A stretch of DNA of 64,000 nucleotides from assembly GCF_039621855.1 (NCBI RefSeq), contig NZ_CP155071.1, positions 3,720,001 through 3,784,000 of the forward strand. The letters run 5' to 3'. The notes under the pieces are model-generated. The model saw nothing but the letters and a program-made list of their open reading frames with translations. It was not told the DNA's origin and did no database searches. The stretch comes from Erwinia sp. HDF1-3R (GTDB lineage Bacteria > Pseudomonadota > Gammaproteobacteria > Enterobacterales > Enterobacteriaceae). This document shows, piece by piece, positions 11,041 to 24,501 of this stretch; position 1 is the stretch's first letter, and every line of letters begins with the position of its first letter. The position numbers and the translations under genes are program-made.

Positions 11041-12072
11041 TTACGCGTTCTGACGCCACCACTCTGCCAGCAGAATACCGGTCGCGACAGAAACGTTGAG
11101 GCTTTCTACATTTCCGGTGCCACTGATGGAGACGCTGAGATCTCCCTGCTGCATCGTGCTTTCAGAAAGCCCGTCGCGCTCCTGCCCCAACACCAACACC
11201 ATTTTGGCAGGAAACTCTGCCTGCGACAGCGGGGTGCCTTTATGGCTGGACGTGGTCACGATGGTGTAGCCCGCCTTGCGAAACGCACTCAATCCGGCGG
11301 CAAAACTTTCACCGCTAATGGCCTGAATATGTTCAGCCCCGCCTTCAGCCGTGCGCACGGCGGCGCCCGATTCCAGCAGGGAAGCATCATCTACCAGCAG
11401 CCCTTTCGCACCGAAGTGCGCGCAACTGCGCATCATGCCGCCCAGGTTGTGCGGGTTGCCGATATCTTCCAGCGCCAGCACACAATCCTTTTCGCCCGCG
11501 TTTGACAGCCACTCGCTGACGGGCATGCCCATACGCTTTTTAATCAGGAAGCAGACGCCACCGTGATGCTCAGTCCCGGAAGCTTTAACCAGCTCGTCTT
11601 CCTCGACCACGTGATAGGCCTTACGGTTGGCCGCCATCCACTTCAGCGCGTCGCGGAAGCGAGGCGTGACGCTCTGCACAAACCATGCGCGGACAATACA
11701 GTCCGGACGGCTTTGAAACAGGGCCTGACAGGCGTTTTCGCCATATACGCGCGTCTCTTCCATACGCTGACGCCGGATCTGTTCCGGGTCGATATAGCTT
11801 TTACCGCTGATGCCGCCGTGATCCGGGCGCGCCTCTTCGGTTGCAGACGGTGCGCGAGAAACCGTGCGCCACGGCGAATCACTCGGAAGTGCGTCGCGAT
11901 CGCGCCCGCCACGCGGTTTGCTGTCTGCGTTACGTGAAGGACGACGGCTGTCATCCTGACGAGGTCCACCTTTACCGGTGCGGGGATTTTTCCCGCCTTT
12001 GTTGCTCTCGTCATCACCACGGACATACATCACTTTGACTTTTCCGCTTTTACCTTTAAATTCGTCGTTCAT
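11041..12072 (-). CDS. yfiF: TrmH/SpoU-family RNA methyltransferase YfiF (TrmG-like)
   Basis: Predicted SAM-dependent 2'-O-ribose RNA methyltransferase with a SPOUT trefoil-knot fold. The 343 residues comprise a basic, Arg/Gly/Lys-rich disordered N-terminal ~90 residues that probably bind RNA, a SpoU substrate-binding domain (about 105-180), and the catalytic domain with [30 protein letters not shown] and [13 protein letters not shown], the three knot motifs. It is transcribed towards emrB and divergently from trxC. The exact RNA target is not deducible here. Confidence 0.93.
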   Translation of the reverse strand: MNDEFKGKSGKVKVMYVRGDDESNKGGKNPRTGKGGPRQDDSRRPSRNADSKPRGGRDRDALPSDSPWRTVSRAPSATEEARPDHGGISGKSYIDPEQIRRQRMEETRVYGENACQALFQSRPDCIVRAWFVQSVTPRFRDALKWMAANRKAYHVVEEDELVKASGTEHHGGVCFLIKKRMGMPVSEWLSNAGEKDCVLALEDIGNPHNLGGMMRSCAHFGAKGLLVDDASLLESGAAVRTAEGGAEHIQAISGESFAAGLSAFRKAGYTIVTTSSHKGTPLSQAEFPAKMVLVLGQERDGLSESTMQQGDLSVSISGTGNVESLNVSVATGILLAEWWRQNA

Positions 12073-12328
12073 TTTCCCTCCACCTGGCTGAGCGCGAAGC
12101 GCGCAGATTACCTGATGTGGCGGCGCTTAGCTATTAACTTCCGCCACAAAGGGCGAATGCGCCTTTTTCCGGCTTTGGCCGGTTCTGAAAGCATCAGGCA
12201 GATATTGCCTATTATACCCATTGAACAAATCTCTTTGTGGCTTAACCCTGGCCGAACCATAATTGTCGCTGGCTTCATAACGAATATAGTAAGTGAACGC
12301 TTACCCCTATTAGCACCGAGGTGAATAC

Positions 12329-12748
12329 ATGAATACGGTTTGTGCATCATGCCAGGCAACGAATCGCGTTCCACAGGAACGCACGGCCGACGGTGCAAAA
12401 TGCGGACGCTGCGGGAATACCTTGTTCAACGGAGAGGTTATCGCGGCAACCACTGCCACCCTCGATAAGTATTTGCAGGACGACCTTCCTGTAGTGGTCG
12501 ATTTCTGGGCGCCCTGGTGTGGTCCCTGTGTCAATTTCGCGCCGATATACAAAGACGTGGCGGAAGAGCGCAGCGGCGAAATTCGCTTTATTAAAGTGAA
12601 TACCGAAGCAGATCCAGAACTCAGCGCGCGCTTTCGTATACGCAGCATCCCTACCATTATGATTTTCAAACAGGGCAAGATGGTCGATATGCTTAGCGGA
12701 GCCATGCCTAAAGCCCCCTTTAATGAGTGGCTGAACGAGAATCTGTAA
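12329..12748 (+). CDS. trxC: Thioredoxin 2 TrxC
   Basis: Cytoplasmic disulfide reductase induced by oxidative stress in enterobacteria (OxyR-controlled in E. coli). The 139 residues include an N-terminal zinc-binding module with two CxxC pairs (C5/C8 and C25/C28) and a thioredoxin fold with active site WCGPC (C64/C67) and the cis-proline segment [13 protein letters not shown] at 12329 is preceded by CGAGGTG. The 256-bp divergent gap with yfiF holds its promoter; I could not define an OxyR site with confidence. Confidence 0.97.
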   Translation: MNTVCASCQATNRVPQERTADGAKCGRCGNTLFNGEVIAATTATLDKYLQDDLPVVVDFWAPWCGPCVNFAPIYKDVAEERSGEIRFIKVNTEADPELSARFRIRSIPTIMIFKQGKMVDMLSGAMPKAPFNEWLNENL

Positions 12749-12757
12749 AGCTCTCTT

Positions 12758-12769
12758 GTAAGCGCTTAC
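12758..12769. promoter_or_regulatory. 12-bp perfect palindrome, possible LacI/GalR-type operator
   Basis: GTAAGCGCTTAC lies 10 bp after the trxC stop. It fits the general GTAAnCGnTTAC pattern bound by GalR/LacI-family repressors. A partial match (GTGAACGCTTAC) lies just upstream of trxC at about 12292-12303. Function is unknown. Confidence 0.35.
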
Positions 12770-12903
12770 CAACCTTTAGCGAATTAAACGTGGGCAAGTT
12801 CCCGTTAGTCGTGGCCATCACGGTATGGCCACTACTGCTTATCCGCCCTTTTCGGTAGAATGACGTCTTTGCCTGAAAGGGTTTCATTACCTGATAAGCC
12901 GCT

Positions 12904-13575
12904 ATGACTGAAAACGCAGTCCTTACTCTTCGCGCCGAACGTCTGGCCCGATCAACCCGCCCCTTTTTAGCGCGCGGTAATCGAATCCCTCGCTGTCAGC
13001 GCTGTCTCCTGCCCGTTAAAAACTGTCTGTGCGACCAGCTTCACCCCCAACAGGCCCGGAGCCGCTTCTGCCTGGTTATGTTCGATACGGAACCGATGAA
13101 GCCCAGCAATACCGGCAGGCTGATCGCCGATATTCTGCCGGAAACCCTGGCGTTTGGCTGGTCACGCACCGAACCGGATCCTGCCCTGTTAGCTGCGGTG
13201 AAAAACCCTCAGGTTCAGCCCATGGTGGTATTCCCCGCCTCCTATGCCGACCCAGGCAGGGCCGTTATCGACGTCCCGCCACAAAGCGGTAAGCCACCGC
13301 TGTTTATTATGCTGGATGGCACCTGGCCGGAGGCCAGAAAGATGTTCCGTAAAAGCCCCTGGCTGGATGGCTTTCCCGTGATGTCGCTGACGCTGACCAC
13401 CCCCTCCAATTATCAGCTACGTGGCATCCACGCTCAGGGACAGCACTGTACGGCAGAAGTCGCGGCCGAGCTGCTGATACAGGCGGGGGATAGTACCGCC
13501 GGAACCGCACTATCCCGGCATTTTAACCTTTTTCGCCAGCGCTATCTTGCCGGTAAACCTCACCCGCCACGCTAA
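12904..13575 (+). CDS. tapT: tRNA-uridine aminocarboxypropyltransferase TapT (YfiP, DTW domain)
   Basis: The DTW-domain family transfers the 3-amino-3-carboxypropyl group from SAM to U47 of tRNA (acp3U). The 223-residue product shows the N-terminal cysteine cluster RCQRCLLPVKNCLC, the variant DTW motif LDGTWPEARKMFRKSP that names the family, and a conserved CTAEVAAELL helix near the C-terminus. The length fits E. coli YfiP. It starts 155 bp after trxC, so it may have its own promoter, and it precedes pat as in E. coli. Confidence 0.92.
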   Translation: MTENAVLTLRAERLARSTRPFLARGNRIPRCQRCLLPVKNCLCDQLHPQQARSRFCLVMFDTEPMKPSNTGRLIADILPETLAFGWSRTEPDPALLAAVKNPQVQPMVVFPASYADPGRAVIDVPPQSGKPPLFIMLDGTWPEARKMFRKSPWLDGFPVMSLTLTTPSNYQLRGIHAQGQHCTAEVAAELLIQAGDSTAGTALSRHFNLFRQRYLAGKPHPPR

Positions 13576-13829
13576 GCCGCTGCCGGATTTGGCTGGACTC
13601 CCCAGCAGGATAACGACGCTTATAATCGGCTGAACAACATTACGTATCCCGATTGTGCTATGTGGAACAACGATTGAATGAACCTGTCCGCCCTGCAAGC
13701 GCTATCACTGATGTAAAGAGGAACGTCTCTCTTCCCGCAGGTGCCCGCGATCAATAATCTGCACCTCATCGAGGTTATCCCAGCCAGAACGCGTTAGAAT
13801 CAGGCGAGTCCAGCCAAAGGGAGCAGGAA

Positions 13830-16487
13830 ATGAGCCAACGTGGATTAGAAGCGCTATTGCGACCCCGTTCGATCGCCGTTATTGGGGCCTCTGTTCGCCC
13901 GGACCGTGCCGGATACCTGATGATGCGCAACCTGCTGGCGGGTGGCTTCAGCGGCCCCATTCTGCCCGTTACGCCAAAATATCAGGCGGTATGCGGCGTG
14001 CTGGCGTGCCGGGATGTCGCCAGCCTGCCACTTTCACCCGATCTCGCAGTTATCTGTACACATGCCAGTCGTAATCTTGAGCTTCTGGAAGCGCTGGGTA
14101 AGCGAGGCTGCAAAGCCTGTATCATTCTCTCTGCCCCCGCCAGCCAGCGCGATGCGCTAAAAAGCTGCGCCAGCCAGTGGCAAATTCGTCTGCTCGGCCC
14201 CAATAGTCTTGGTCTGCTGGCACCCTGGCAGGGGCTAAATGCCAGCTTCTCGCCCGTTCCCATCGCCCAGGGAAAGCTGGCCTTTATCTCCCAGTCCGCT
14301 GCCGTTTCAAATACCATTCTCGACTGGGCACAGCAGCGTCAGCTGGGCTTTTCCTGGTTTATTTCACTGGGCGACAGCCTGGATATCGATGCTGACGATC
14401 TGCTCGATTTCCTGGCGCGTGACGGCAAGACCAGTGCGATCCTGCTCTATCTTGAGCACCTTAGCGATGCGCGCCGCTTCGTCTCTGCTGCCCGTAGCGC
14501 CTCACGTAACAAGCCTATTCTGGTGATTAAAAGCGGCCGCAGCCAGCAGGCACAGAGGCTGCTCAAAACCTATGGCGGGCTGGATGCCGCCTGGGATGCG
14601 GCGATCCAGCGCGCAGGTATGCTGCGGGTGCATGACACCCATGAGCTGTTCTCTGCGGTGGAGACTCTGAGCCATATGCGTCCCCTGCGCGGTGAACGGC
14701 TGATGATCGTCAGTAATGGTGCTGCCCCTGCTGCACTGGCCCTTGACGAGCTGGATGCGCGTAACGGTAAGCTGGCCATTCTTAATGATGAATTGCTGGC
14801 TGACCTGAAAACGCTGTTATCGAATGACGTTATTCCAGGCAATCCACTGGATCTGAAGGATGATGCGACACCCGCGCGCTACGTACAGGCCGTGACCCGA
14901 CTGCTGGACTGTCAGGAAATTGATGCGCTGATGATTATCCATGCTCCCAGCGCGGTCGCTCCCGCTACGCTTACGGCCCAACTGCTGATCGATGCGATCG
15001 GAAAACACCCCAGAGCCCGGCAGGTTTCGCTCCTGACCAACTGGAGCGGGGAGTTTTCTTCCCTGGAGGCGCGCAGGTTATTTAACGATGCCGGTATCCC
15101 CACCTACCGTACGCCTGAAGGAACCATAACGGCCTTTATGCATATGGTGGAGTACCGCCGTAATCAGAAACAGCTGCGCGAAGCGCCCTCCCTGCCGGTC
15201 GGTCTGACGGCAAATACGGCGGATGCACATCGTCTTATACGTCAGGCGCTGGATGAAGGGGCTTCGACGCTGGACACGCATGAAGTGCAGCCTATCCTTC
15301 GGGCCTATGGTCTGAGTACGCTGCCGACCTGGATTGCCAGCGATAGCGCAGAGGCCGTGCATATTGCCGGCCAGATTGGTTATCCGGTTGCGCTTAAGCT
15401 ACGCTCTCCCGATATTCCACATAAATCCGACATCCAGGGCGTGATGCTCTATTTACGTACGGCCAGCGAGGTGCAACACGCAGCGGAAGCGATTTTCGAT
15501 CGCGTCAGGCTGGCCTGGCCTCAGGCAAATATTCATGGGCTGCTGGTGCAGAGCATGGCAAATCGCGCTGGCGCTCAGGAATTAAGGATTGTTGTCGAGC
15601 AGGATGCCGTTTTTGGTCCGCTGATTATGCTGGGCGAAGGCGGAATTGAATGGCAGGCAGACAGGCAGGTCGTCGTGGCGCTGCCGCCGCTGAATATGAC
15701 GCTGGCACGTTATCTGGTGGCTCAGGCAATCAAGAGCGGTAAGCTGCGTGGGCGTAGTGCGCTACAGCCCCTTGATATCAATGGCATCAGCCAGGTGCTG
15801 GTTCGGGTTTCTAACCTGATAGTTGACTGCCCTGAAATTGTCCGACTTGATATCCATCCGCTGCTGGCCGCGGGTAGCGAATTTTCCCTGCTTGATGTCA
15901 CCATGCAGCTTGCCGAATTTTCCGGCGATCCCGAGGCCCGGCTGACAATCCGGCCTTATCCATCTGCGCTTGAAGAACGCGTGGAGATGAAAAATGGCCA
16001 GTCCTGTCTTTTCCGCCCGATCCTGCCAGAAGATGAGCCTCTGCTGCGCAGGTTTATTTCCCAGGTGACAAAGGAAGATCTCTACTACCGCTACTTTAGT
16101 GAGATCAATGAGTTCACTCATGACGATTTGGCGAACATGACGCAAATCGACTACGATCGGGAAATGGCGATCGTCGCCGTACGCCAGCACAATGGCGAAG
16201 AGGAAATCATTGGCGTTACGCGGGCTATTTCAGATGCGGATAATATTGATGCCGAGTTTTCCGTACTGGTGCGATCCGATCTCAAAGGACTCGGGCTGGG
16301 GCGACGTCTGCTGGAAAAAATGATCGCTTATACCCGCGAGCATGGGTTATCACAACTCAACGGCATTACCATGCCGGGCAACCGGGGCATGATCACGCTG
16401 GCGCGCAAGCTGGGATTTTCCGTCGATATCCAGCTTGAGGATGGCATTGTCAGCCTTTCACTCGCCCTGATGTCGCCTTCCGGATAA
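13830..16487 (+). CDS. pat: Protein lysine acetyltransferase Pat (YfiQ/PatZ)
   Basis: Acetylates lysines of target proteins such as acetyl-CoA synthetase. The 885 residues carry three regions: an NDP-forming acyl-CoA synthetase-like half (CoA-binding domain from RSIAVIGAS, ligase-like domain with FISQSAAVSNTILDWA), an ATP-grasp-like domain (PVALKLRSPDIPHKSDIQGV), and a C-terminal GNAT domain (about 720-885) with acetyl-CoA motif LGLGRRLLEKMI. ATG 13830 follows GGAGCAGG. The product is full-length for the family; pssA follows after 112 bp. Confidence 0.96.
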   Translation: MSQRGLEALLRPRSIAVIGASVRPDRAGYLMMRNLLAGGFSGPILPVTPKYQAVCGVLACRDVASLPLSPDLAVICTHASRNLELLEALGKRGCKACIILSAPASQRDALKSCASQWQIRLLGPNSLGLLAPWQGLNASFSPVPIAQGKLAFISQSAAVSNTILDWAQQRQLGFSWFISLGDSLDIDADDLLDFLARDGKTSAILLYLEHLSDARRFVSAARSASRNKPILVIKSGRSQQAQRLLKTYGGLDAAWDAAIQRAGMLRVHDTHELFSAVETLSHMRPLRGERLMIVSNGAAPAALALDELDARNGKLAILNDELLADLKTLLSNDVIPGNPLDLKDDATPARYVQAVTRLLDCQEIDALMIIHAPSAVAPATLTAQLLIDAIGKHPRARQVSLLTNWSGEFSSLEARRLFNDAGIPTYRTPEGTITAFMHMVEYRRNQKQLREAPSLPVGLTANTADAHRLIRQALDEGASTLDTHEVQPILRAYGLSTLPTWIASDSAEAVHIAGQIGYPVALKLRSPDIPHKSDIQGVMLYLRTASEVQHAAEAIFDRVRLAWPQANIHGLLVQSMANRAGAQELRIVVEQDAVFGPLIMLGEGGIEWQADRQVVVALPPLNMTLARYLVAQAIKSGKLRGRSALQPLDINGISQVLVRVSNLIVDCPEIVRLDIHPLLAAGSEFSLLDVTMQLAEFSGDPEARLTIRPYPSALEERVEMKNGQSCLFRPILPEDEPLLRRFISQVTKEDLYYRYFSEINEFTHDDLANMTQIDYDREMAIVAVRQHNGEEEIIGVTRAISDADNIDAEFSVLVRSDLKGLGLGRRLLEKMIAYTREHGLSQLNGITMPGNRGMITLARKLGFSVDIQLEDGIVSLSLALMSPSG

Positions 16488-16599
16488 CGTCTGGAAACGT
16501 AAAAATGGCCTCTTCTATGCCAGGTAATGTATTATACGGGGTTAGAGTGATGATTTTATGGCAGGTGCCATTCCATGAACAGAGAAGATACGCACTGTG

Positions 16600-17955
16600 A
16601 TGTTGTCTAAATTTAAACGTAATAAACACCAACAGCACCTTGCGCAACTACCCAAACTGTCTCAGTCGGTTGCTGATTTCACCACGCTGTATTCTCCTGC
16701 GGATTTTCATCGTACGCTTCTGGAAAGAATAGCCGGGGCCACGCGTCGTATCTGTATTGTGGCGCTCTATCTGGAAAATGATGACGGCGGCCGCAGCATT
16801 CTTTCAGCGCTGTATGAGGCGAAGCGGCTGCGCCCGGAGCTTGAAATCCGCATACTGGTTGACTGGCATCGCGCTCAGCGAGGCAGAATTGGCGCCGCCC
16901 GTGGTGCAACTAACGCGGACTGGTACTGCGAAATGGCCGAGCAGCATGCGGATGTCGCCATTGAGGTTTACGGTGTACCGGTCAATACGCGCGAAGCGCT
17001 GGGCGTGCTGCATCTGAAAGGGTCGGTGATTGATGATACGCTTCTCTATACCGGTGCCAGTCTTAACGACGTTTATCTTCATCAGCATGATAAATATCGC
17101 TATGACCGTTACCAGGTCATCAAAAATCCCGTACTGGCTGATACCCTAATTCACTGGATTGATAAAAACCTGATCCAGGCGGAAGCTGTTCATCGTCTTG
17201 ATAATCATGAACGTCCTAAAAGCCCGGAAATCAAAAATGAAACCCGTCAGTTCCGTCAGGATCTGCGAGGATTCGATTATGAATTCACAGGTGATGCCAC
17301 CAATGAACAACTGGCGGTCACGCCGCTGGTCGGTTTGGGCAAGCACAGCCTGCTGAATAAGACCATTTTCCATTTGATGCCCTGCGCTGAACATAAGCTT
17401 ACGCTCTGTACGCCCTATTTTAATATGCCGGCGATCCTGGCCCGGAATATCATCTGGCTGTTACGTCGGGGAAAAGAGGTTGAAATCATCGTTGGCGACA
17501 AAACCGCTAATGACTTTTACATTCCAGAGGATCAGCCTTTCAAGATTATCGGCGCTCTTCCCTATTTGTATGAGATCAACCTTCGACGCTTTCTGAGCCG
17601 CCTGCAGTACTACGTCACGAATGGACAGCTACAGGTCAGGCTGTGGAAAGATGGGGAGAACAGCTACCATTTGAAAGGCATGTGGGTTGATGATGAGTGG
17701 ATGCTCATCACCGGTAATAACCTCAACCCAAGGGCCTGGCGCCTCGATCTTGAAAATGCCGTGCTTATCCACGATCCCTTACAAGAGCTGGCCGATCAAA
17801 GTGCGCGTGAGCTCAGTTTGATCCGCGAACATACTACCGTAGTGAAGCATTTCCGCGATCTCGAAAGCATTGCGGACTATCCTCTTAAGGTGCGTAAACT
17901 GATCCGCCGGCTCCGCCGCATTCGTATCGACAGGCTTATCAGCCGGATCCTCTAA
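16600..17955 (+). CDS. pssA: CDP-diacylglycerol--serine O-phosphatidyltransferase PssA
   Basis: Makes phosphatidylserine, the precursor of phosphatidylethanolamine, from CDP-diacylglycerol and serine at the membrane surface. The 451 residues match E. coli PssA from MLSKFKRNKHQQHLAQLPK to RIDRLISRIL. It belongs to the phospholipase D superfamily, with two HKD motifs, HLKGSVIDD (about residue 138) and HLKGMWVDD (about residue 357). ATG 16600 is chosen over the adjacent GTG at 16597 because it gives the exact family N-terminus. A terminator lies 27 bp downstream. Confidence 0.98.
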   Translation: MLSKFKRNKHQQHLAQLPKLSQSVADFTTLYSPADFHRTLLERIAGATRRICIVALYLENDDGGRSILSALYEAKRLRPELEIRILVDWHRAQRGRIGAARGATNADWYCEMAEQHADVAIEVYGVPVNTREALGVLHLKGSVIDDTLLYTGASLNDVYLHQHDKYRYDRYQVIKNPVLADTLIHWIDKNLIQAEAVHRLDNHERPKSPEIKNETRQFRQDLRGFDYEFTGDATNEQLAVTPLVGLGKHSLLNKTIFHLMPCAEHKLTLCTPYFNMPAILARNIIWLLRRGKEVEIIVGDKTANDFYIPEDQPFKIIGALPYLYEINLRRFLSRLQYYVTNGQLQVRLWKDGENSYHLKGMWVDDEWMLITGNNLNPRAWRLDLENAVLIHDPLQELADQSARELSLIREHTTVVKHFRDLESIADYPLKVRKLIRRLRRIRIDRLISRIL

Positions 17956-17982
17956 AACGTCTGAATTTGCGTTTTCTTTTAC

Positions 17983-18010
17983 AGGCCCTGTCTTCGCACG
18001 GGGCCTTTTT
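17983..18010 (+). terminator. Intrinsic terminator after pssA
   Basis: An 8-bp stem (17983-17990 with 17999-18006, one T-G wobble) with an 8-nt loop is followed by TTTTT. It sits immediately upstream of the yfiM ribosome binding site. Confidence 0.8.
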
Positions 18011-18023
18011 ACAGGAAAAGCAC

Positions 18024-18344
18024 ATGCGTCAATTTCTGCTTATTGCCACGCTAAGCTGCACTGGCTGTACCCACCTGGCACAGGACGACTGGACAGGAAA
18101 GGATAAGGCGCAGCACTTTCTCTCTTCTGCTTTTTTCTCGGCAGCCGGTAATGCATATGGTGAACATCAGAACTGGAGTGACAGGCACAGCGGCAGCTTT
18201 GGGCTGATGTTTGCCCTGAGTCTGGGCGCAGCCAAGGAGCTTTATGATAGCCGCGAAGGAGGAACGGGCTGGAGCTGGAAAGATTTTAGCTGGGACGTTG
18301 CGGGTGCGGCGGCAGGGTATGCGCTGTGGAGCCTTGATCATTAA
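18024..18344 (+). CDS. yfiM: Putative lipoprotein YfiM
   Basis: Small predicted lipoprotein of 106 residues and unknown role, conserved next to pssA in enterobacteria. The N-terminus MRQFLLIATLSCTGC is a type II signal peptide ending in a lipobox-like CTGC. The body contains DKAQHFLSSAFFSAAGNAYG and a Trp-rich WSWKDFSWDVAGAAAGYALW segment, suggestive of membrane association. ATG 18024, with AGGAAAAG 4 bp upstream, is preferred over a longer reading from 17967 that would run through the pssA terminator. Confidence 0.88.
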   Translation: MRQFLLIATLSCTGCTHLAQDDWTGKDKAQHFLSSAFFSAAGNAYGEHQNWSDRHSGSFGLMFALSLGAAKELYDSREGGTGWSWKDFSWDVAGAAAGYALWSLDH

Positions 18345-18382
18345 CCTGCGTAAGAGCGGCTTTTTCCCCTTCCCCATAACGC

Positions 18383-18410
18383 AAAAAACCCTGACCGTGA
18401 GGTCAGGGTT
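18383..18410 (-). terminator. rRNA operon terminator
   Basis: A 10-bp perfect stem (18387-18396 with 18401-18410, GTGA loop) lies 13 bp beyond the 5S gene. Read on the - strand it is followed by a run of T (A6 at 18383-18388 on the + strand). This is a standard rrn terminator. Confidence 0.9.
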
Positions 18411-18423
18411 ATTGCTTTATTTG

Positions 18424-18543
18424 ATGCCTGGCAGTTCCCTACTCTCGCATGGGGAGACCCCACACTACCATCGGCGCTACGGCGTTTCACTTCTGAGTTC
18501 GGCATGGGGTCAGGTGGGACCACCGCGCTAAAGCCGCCAGGCA
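18424..18543 (-). rRNA. rrf: 5S ribosomal RNA
   Basis: 120 nt. The - strand begins TGCCTGGCGGCTTTAGCGC and ends in the complementary TGCCAGGCAT, closing helix I as in E. coli 5S rRNA. The internal sequence with GGTCCCACCTGACCCCATG is intact. Confidence 0.97.
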
Positions 18544-18841
18544 AATCTTGGTGCACGGAACGAATATTTTGCGCTGCTGCTGCGCTGGCTTCACCTGCAA
18601 ACTCAGTCACATACTTCAGTATGCTCCTTCCTTCGCTGCGTTTGCCGCCCTGCTTCAGCACAAACTCTTTCGTTCCCGCTAATCTTTTAAATCACACTCC
18701 GCAGACTCACGTCCGCAGGGCAGATAAAATCTCCTGCTCTGTCCCGCATGCGTAATATGCAGAACAGCTTAATTCTTGTCCGGATAAGCTGAAAATTGTC
18801 TTTCTGTCTCTCAACGCCCACCAGAACGCTTCTGGTGTTGT
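18544..18841 (-). other. Long 23S-5S rRNA spacer (298 nt)
   Basis: In E. coli this spacer is roughly 90 nt. Here it contains an extra block of about 150-200 nt (around 18555-18700), rich in GCTG/GCAG runs and with a CATACT/AGTATG inverted repeat near 18608-18622. No tRNA or gene is visible in it. Confidence 0.8.
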
Positions 18842-21746
<2,905 letters not shown>

Positions 21747-22080
21747 TCACAACCCACAAGCGTCCTTTCTGTCCGTAATGGCTGCGCGTCGTGATGGCGG
21801 CGTTGTGCAGTGCTCACAGTGCTCATGGACATTACGTCCACTCCGCCTGCTGCGCGCTGACGCCTTACCTTCACTTAGCTCGCTCATTACTGATGTCAGT
21901 AAAGACTGCTGAGTTGTAAGCATTTGAGAGACTCGACTGTATCGTGTTATTTCATTCTTATTACGGAGAATGAAAACGATACGTCGTTTCAATTTTCAGC
22001 TTGTTCCGGATTATTAAAGAGCATAATACTTCGCAGCACACCGTTGCCGGTACGCTCTGAAGTATTGTCAGAAAACTGCA
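21747..22080 (-). other. tRNA-Ala to 23S spacer (334 nt)
   Basis: Internal transcribed spacer, longer than the roughly 170-nt E. coli equivalent. The segment around 21775-21875 (GCTGCGCG, GTGCTCACAGTGCTCATGG) resembles an inserted palindromic block. The part next to tRNA-Ala, which includes ACTGCATGG, is conventional. Confidence 0.75.
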
Positions 22081-22156
22081 TGGTGGAGCTAAGCGGGATC
22101 GAACCGCTGACCTCCTGCGTGCAAGGCAGGCGCTCTCCCAGCTGAGCTATAGCCCC
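22081..22156 (-). tRNA. alaT: tRNA-Ala (anticodon TGC)
   Basis: 76 nt on the - strand, starting GGGGCTATAGCTCAGCTGGG and ending GCTCCACCA with encoded CCA. The anticodon arm CCTTGCACG contains TGC. It is the second spacer tRNA of the rRNA operon. Confidence 0.97.
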
Positions 22157-22228
22157 ATACAGTTACTGCAGAGACCTTCCACTACCACTCAACGTGAGTT
22201 CACCTGTCGCTGTGAGGCGGCAAATGTT

Positions 22229-22311
22229 AATTTTTGCTCATGCAGGGCATGCGAATGGGAAGTTTACCTGAGGTAAACGACCGCGCGCATAACGCAGCAT
22301 GAGTGAAAATT
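22229..22311 (-). repeat. Long inverted repeat in the tRNA-Ile/tRNA-Ala spacer
   Basis: Arms 22229-22243 and 22297-22311 are nearly complementary over 15 nt and abut the 3' end of tRNA-Ile. They enclose a ~50-nt loop that has its own GTTTACCTGAGGTAAAC hairpin. The tRNA-tRNA spacer is 155 nt against about 42 in E. coli, so this block accounts for the extra length. Confidence 0.7.
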
Positions 22312-22388
<77 letters not shown>

Positions 22389-22462
22389 GTAGAGGTTTTT
22401 CTGCTCGTTACTTTTTCATCAGACAATCTGTTGTGGACACTACGCGGGAAAGTATCTTCAGG

Positions 22463-24004
<1,542 letters not shown>

Positions 24005-24156
24005 AAAAGTTCGATTTGCTTCAACAAGTGAAGCGATGCTCAAGTGTAAAACGTCATAATGAATTTCATTATGTGTTCACTCTTAAGACTTGATATTTTT
24101 TGCGCCTTGCGGCGCTGATATCAATCCTGCGAGTGCCCACACAGATTGTCTGATAA

Positions 24157-24170
24157 ATTGTTAAAGAGCG
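24157..24170 (-). promoter_or_regulatory. boxA antitermination site of the rrn leader
   Basis: The - strand reads CGCTCTTTAACAAT, the conserved NusB/NusE-binding boxA, about 150 nt upstream of mature 16S. Confidence 0.85.
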
Positions 24171-24209
24171 GTGCGGCTGGCGCCTTGGCGGCCTGCTGCG
24201 AGGTGGCGT

Positions 24210-24237
24210 ATATTACGCTTTCCTCCTTCAGAGTCAA
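24210..24237 (-). promoter_or_regulatory. rrn P2 promoter
   Basis: On the - strand -35 TTGACT (24237-24232), 16-bp spacer and -10 TAATAT (24215-24210) are followed by a GC-rich discriminator (ACGCCACC). The arrangement is like E. coli rrn P2. Confidence 0.85.
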
Positions 24238-24330
24238 CTTCTTTTTGGGAAGTTTTTCTCCGGCGGTTCAGCTTCCTGACCCTCTCAACCCGGCGGCCTG
24301 TAAGCCGTTGTTCCGTGTCGATGGAGGCGC

Positions 24331-24358
24331 ATTATAGGGAGTTCCTGACGGCTGACAA
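24331..24358 (-). promoter_or_regulatory. rrn P1 promoter
   Basis: On the - strand -35 TTGTCA (24358-24353), 16-bp spacer ending AACTCCC, -10 TATAAT (24336-24331) and discriminator GCGCCTCC match E. coli rrnB P1. The A/T-rich tract just upstream (24364-24400) could serve as UP element and Fis region. Confidence 0.9.
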
Positions 24359-24440
24359 CCCCTAATTGCAAAAAACTTTCTGCATGCTCATTTTTCAAAC
24401 CAATAAGGCCTTAAAGGGCCATTTTTGCCTGGTTATCATC

Positions 24441-24466
24441 CAAAAAAAGGGGCCCGAAGGCCCCTT
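24441..24466 (-). terminator. clpB terminator
   Basis: An 8-bp perfect stem (24447-24454 with 24459-24466) with a CGAA loop is followed on the - strand by a run of T. It lies 36 bp after the clpB stop and immediately before the rrn promoter region. Confidence 0.85.
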
Positions 24467-24501
24467 AATAGAGTGTAATACTGATTCAGACCGGCTGGAT
24501 A

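Noticed and set aside
10864..11505. 213-codon + strand frame across the end of emrB and into yfiF
   Set aside because: It runs through the bidirectional terminator and is antisense to yfiF; composition follows the real genes.
16597..16599. GTG as start of pssA
   Set aside because: The ATG directly after it gives the exact family N-terminus.
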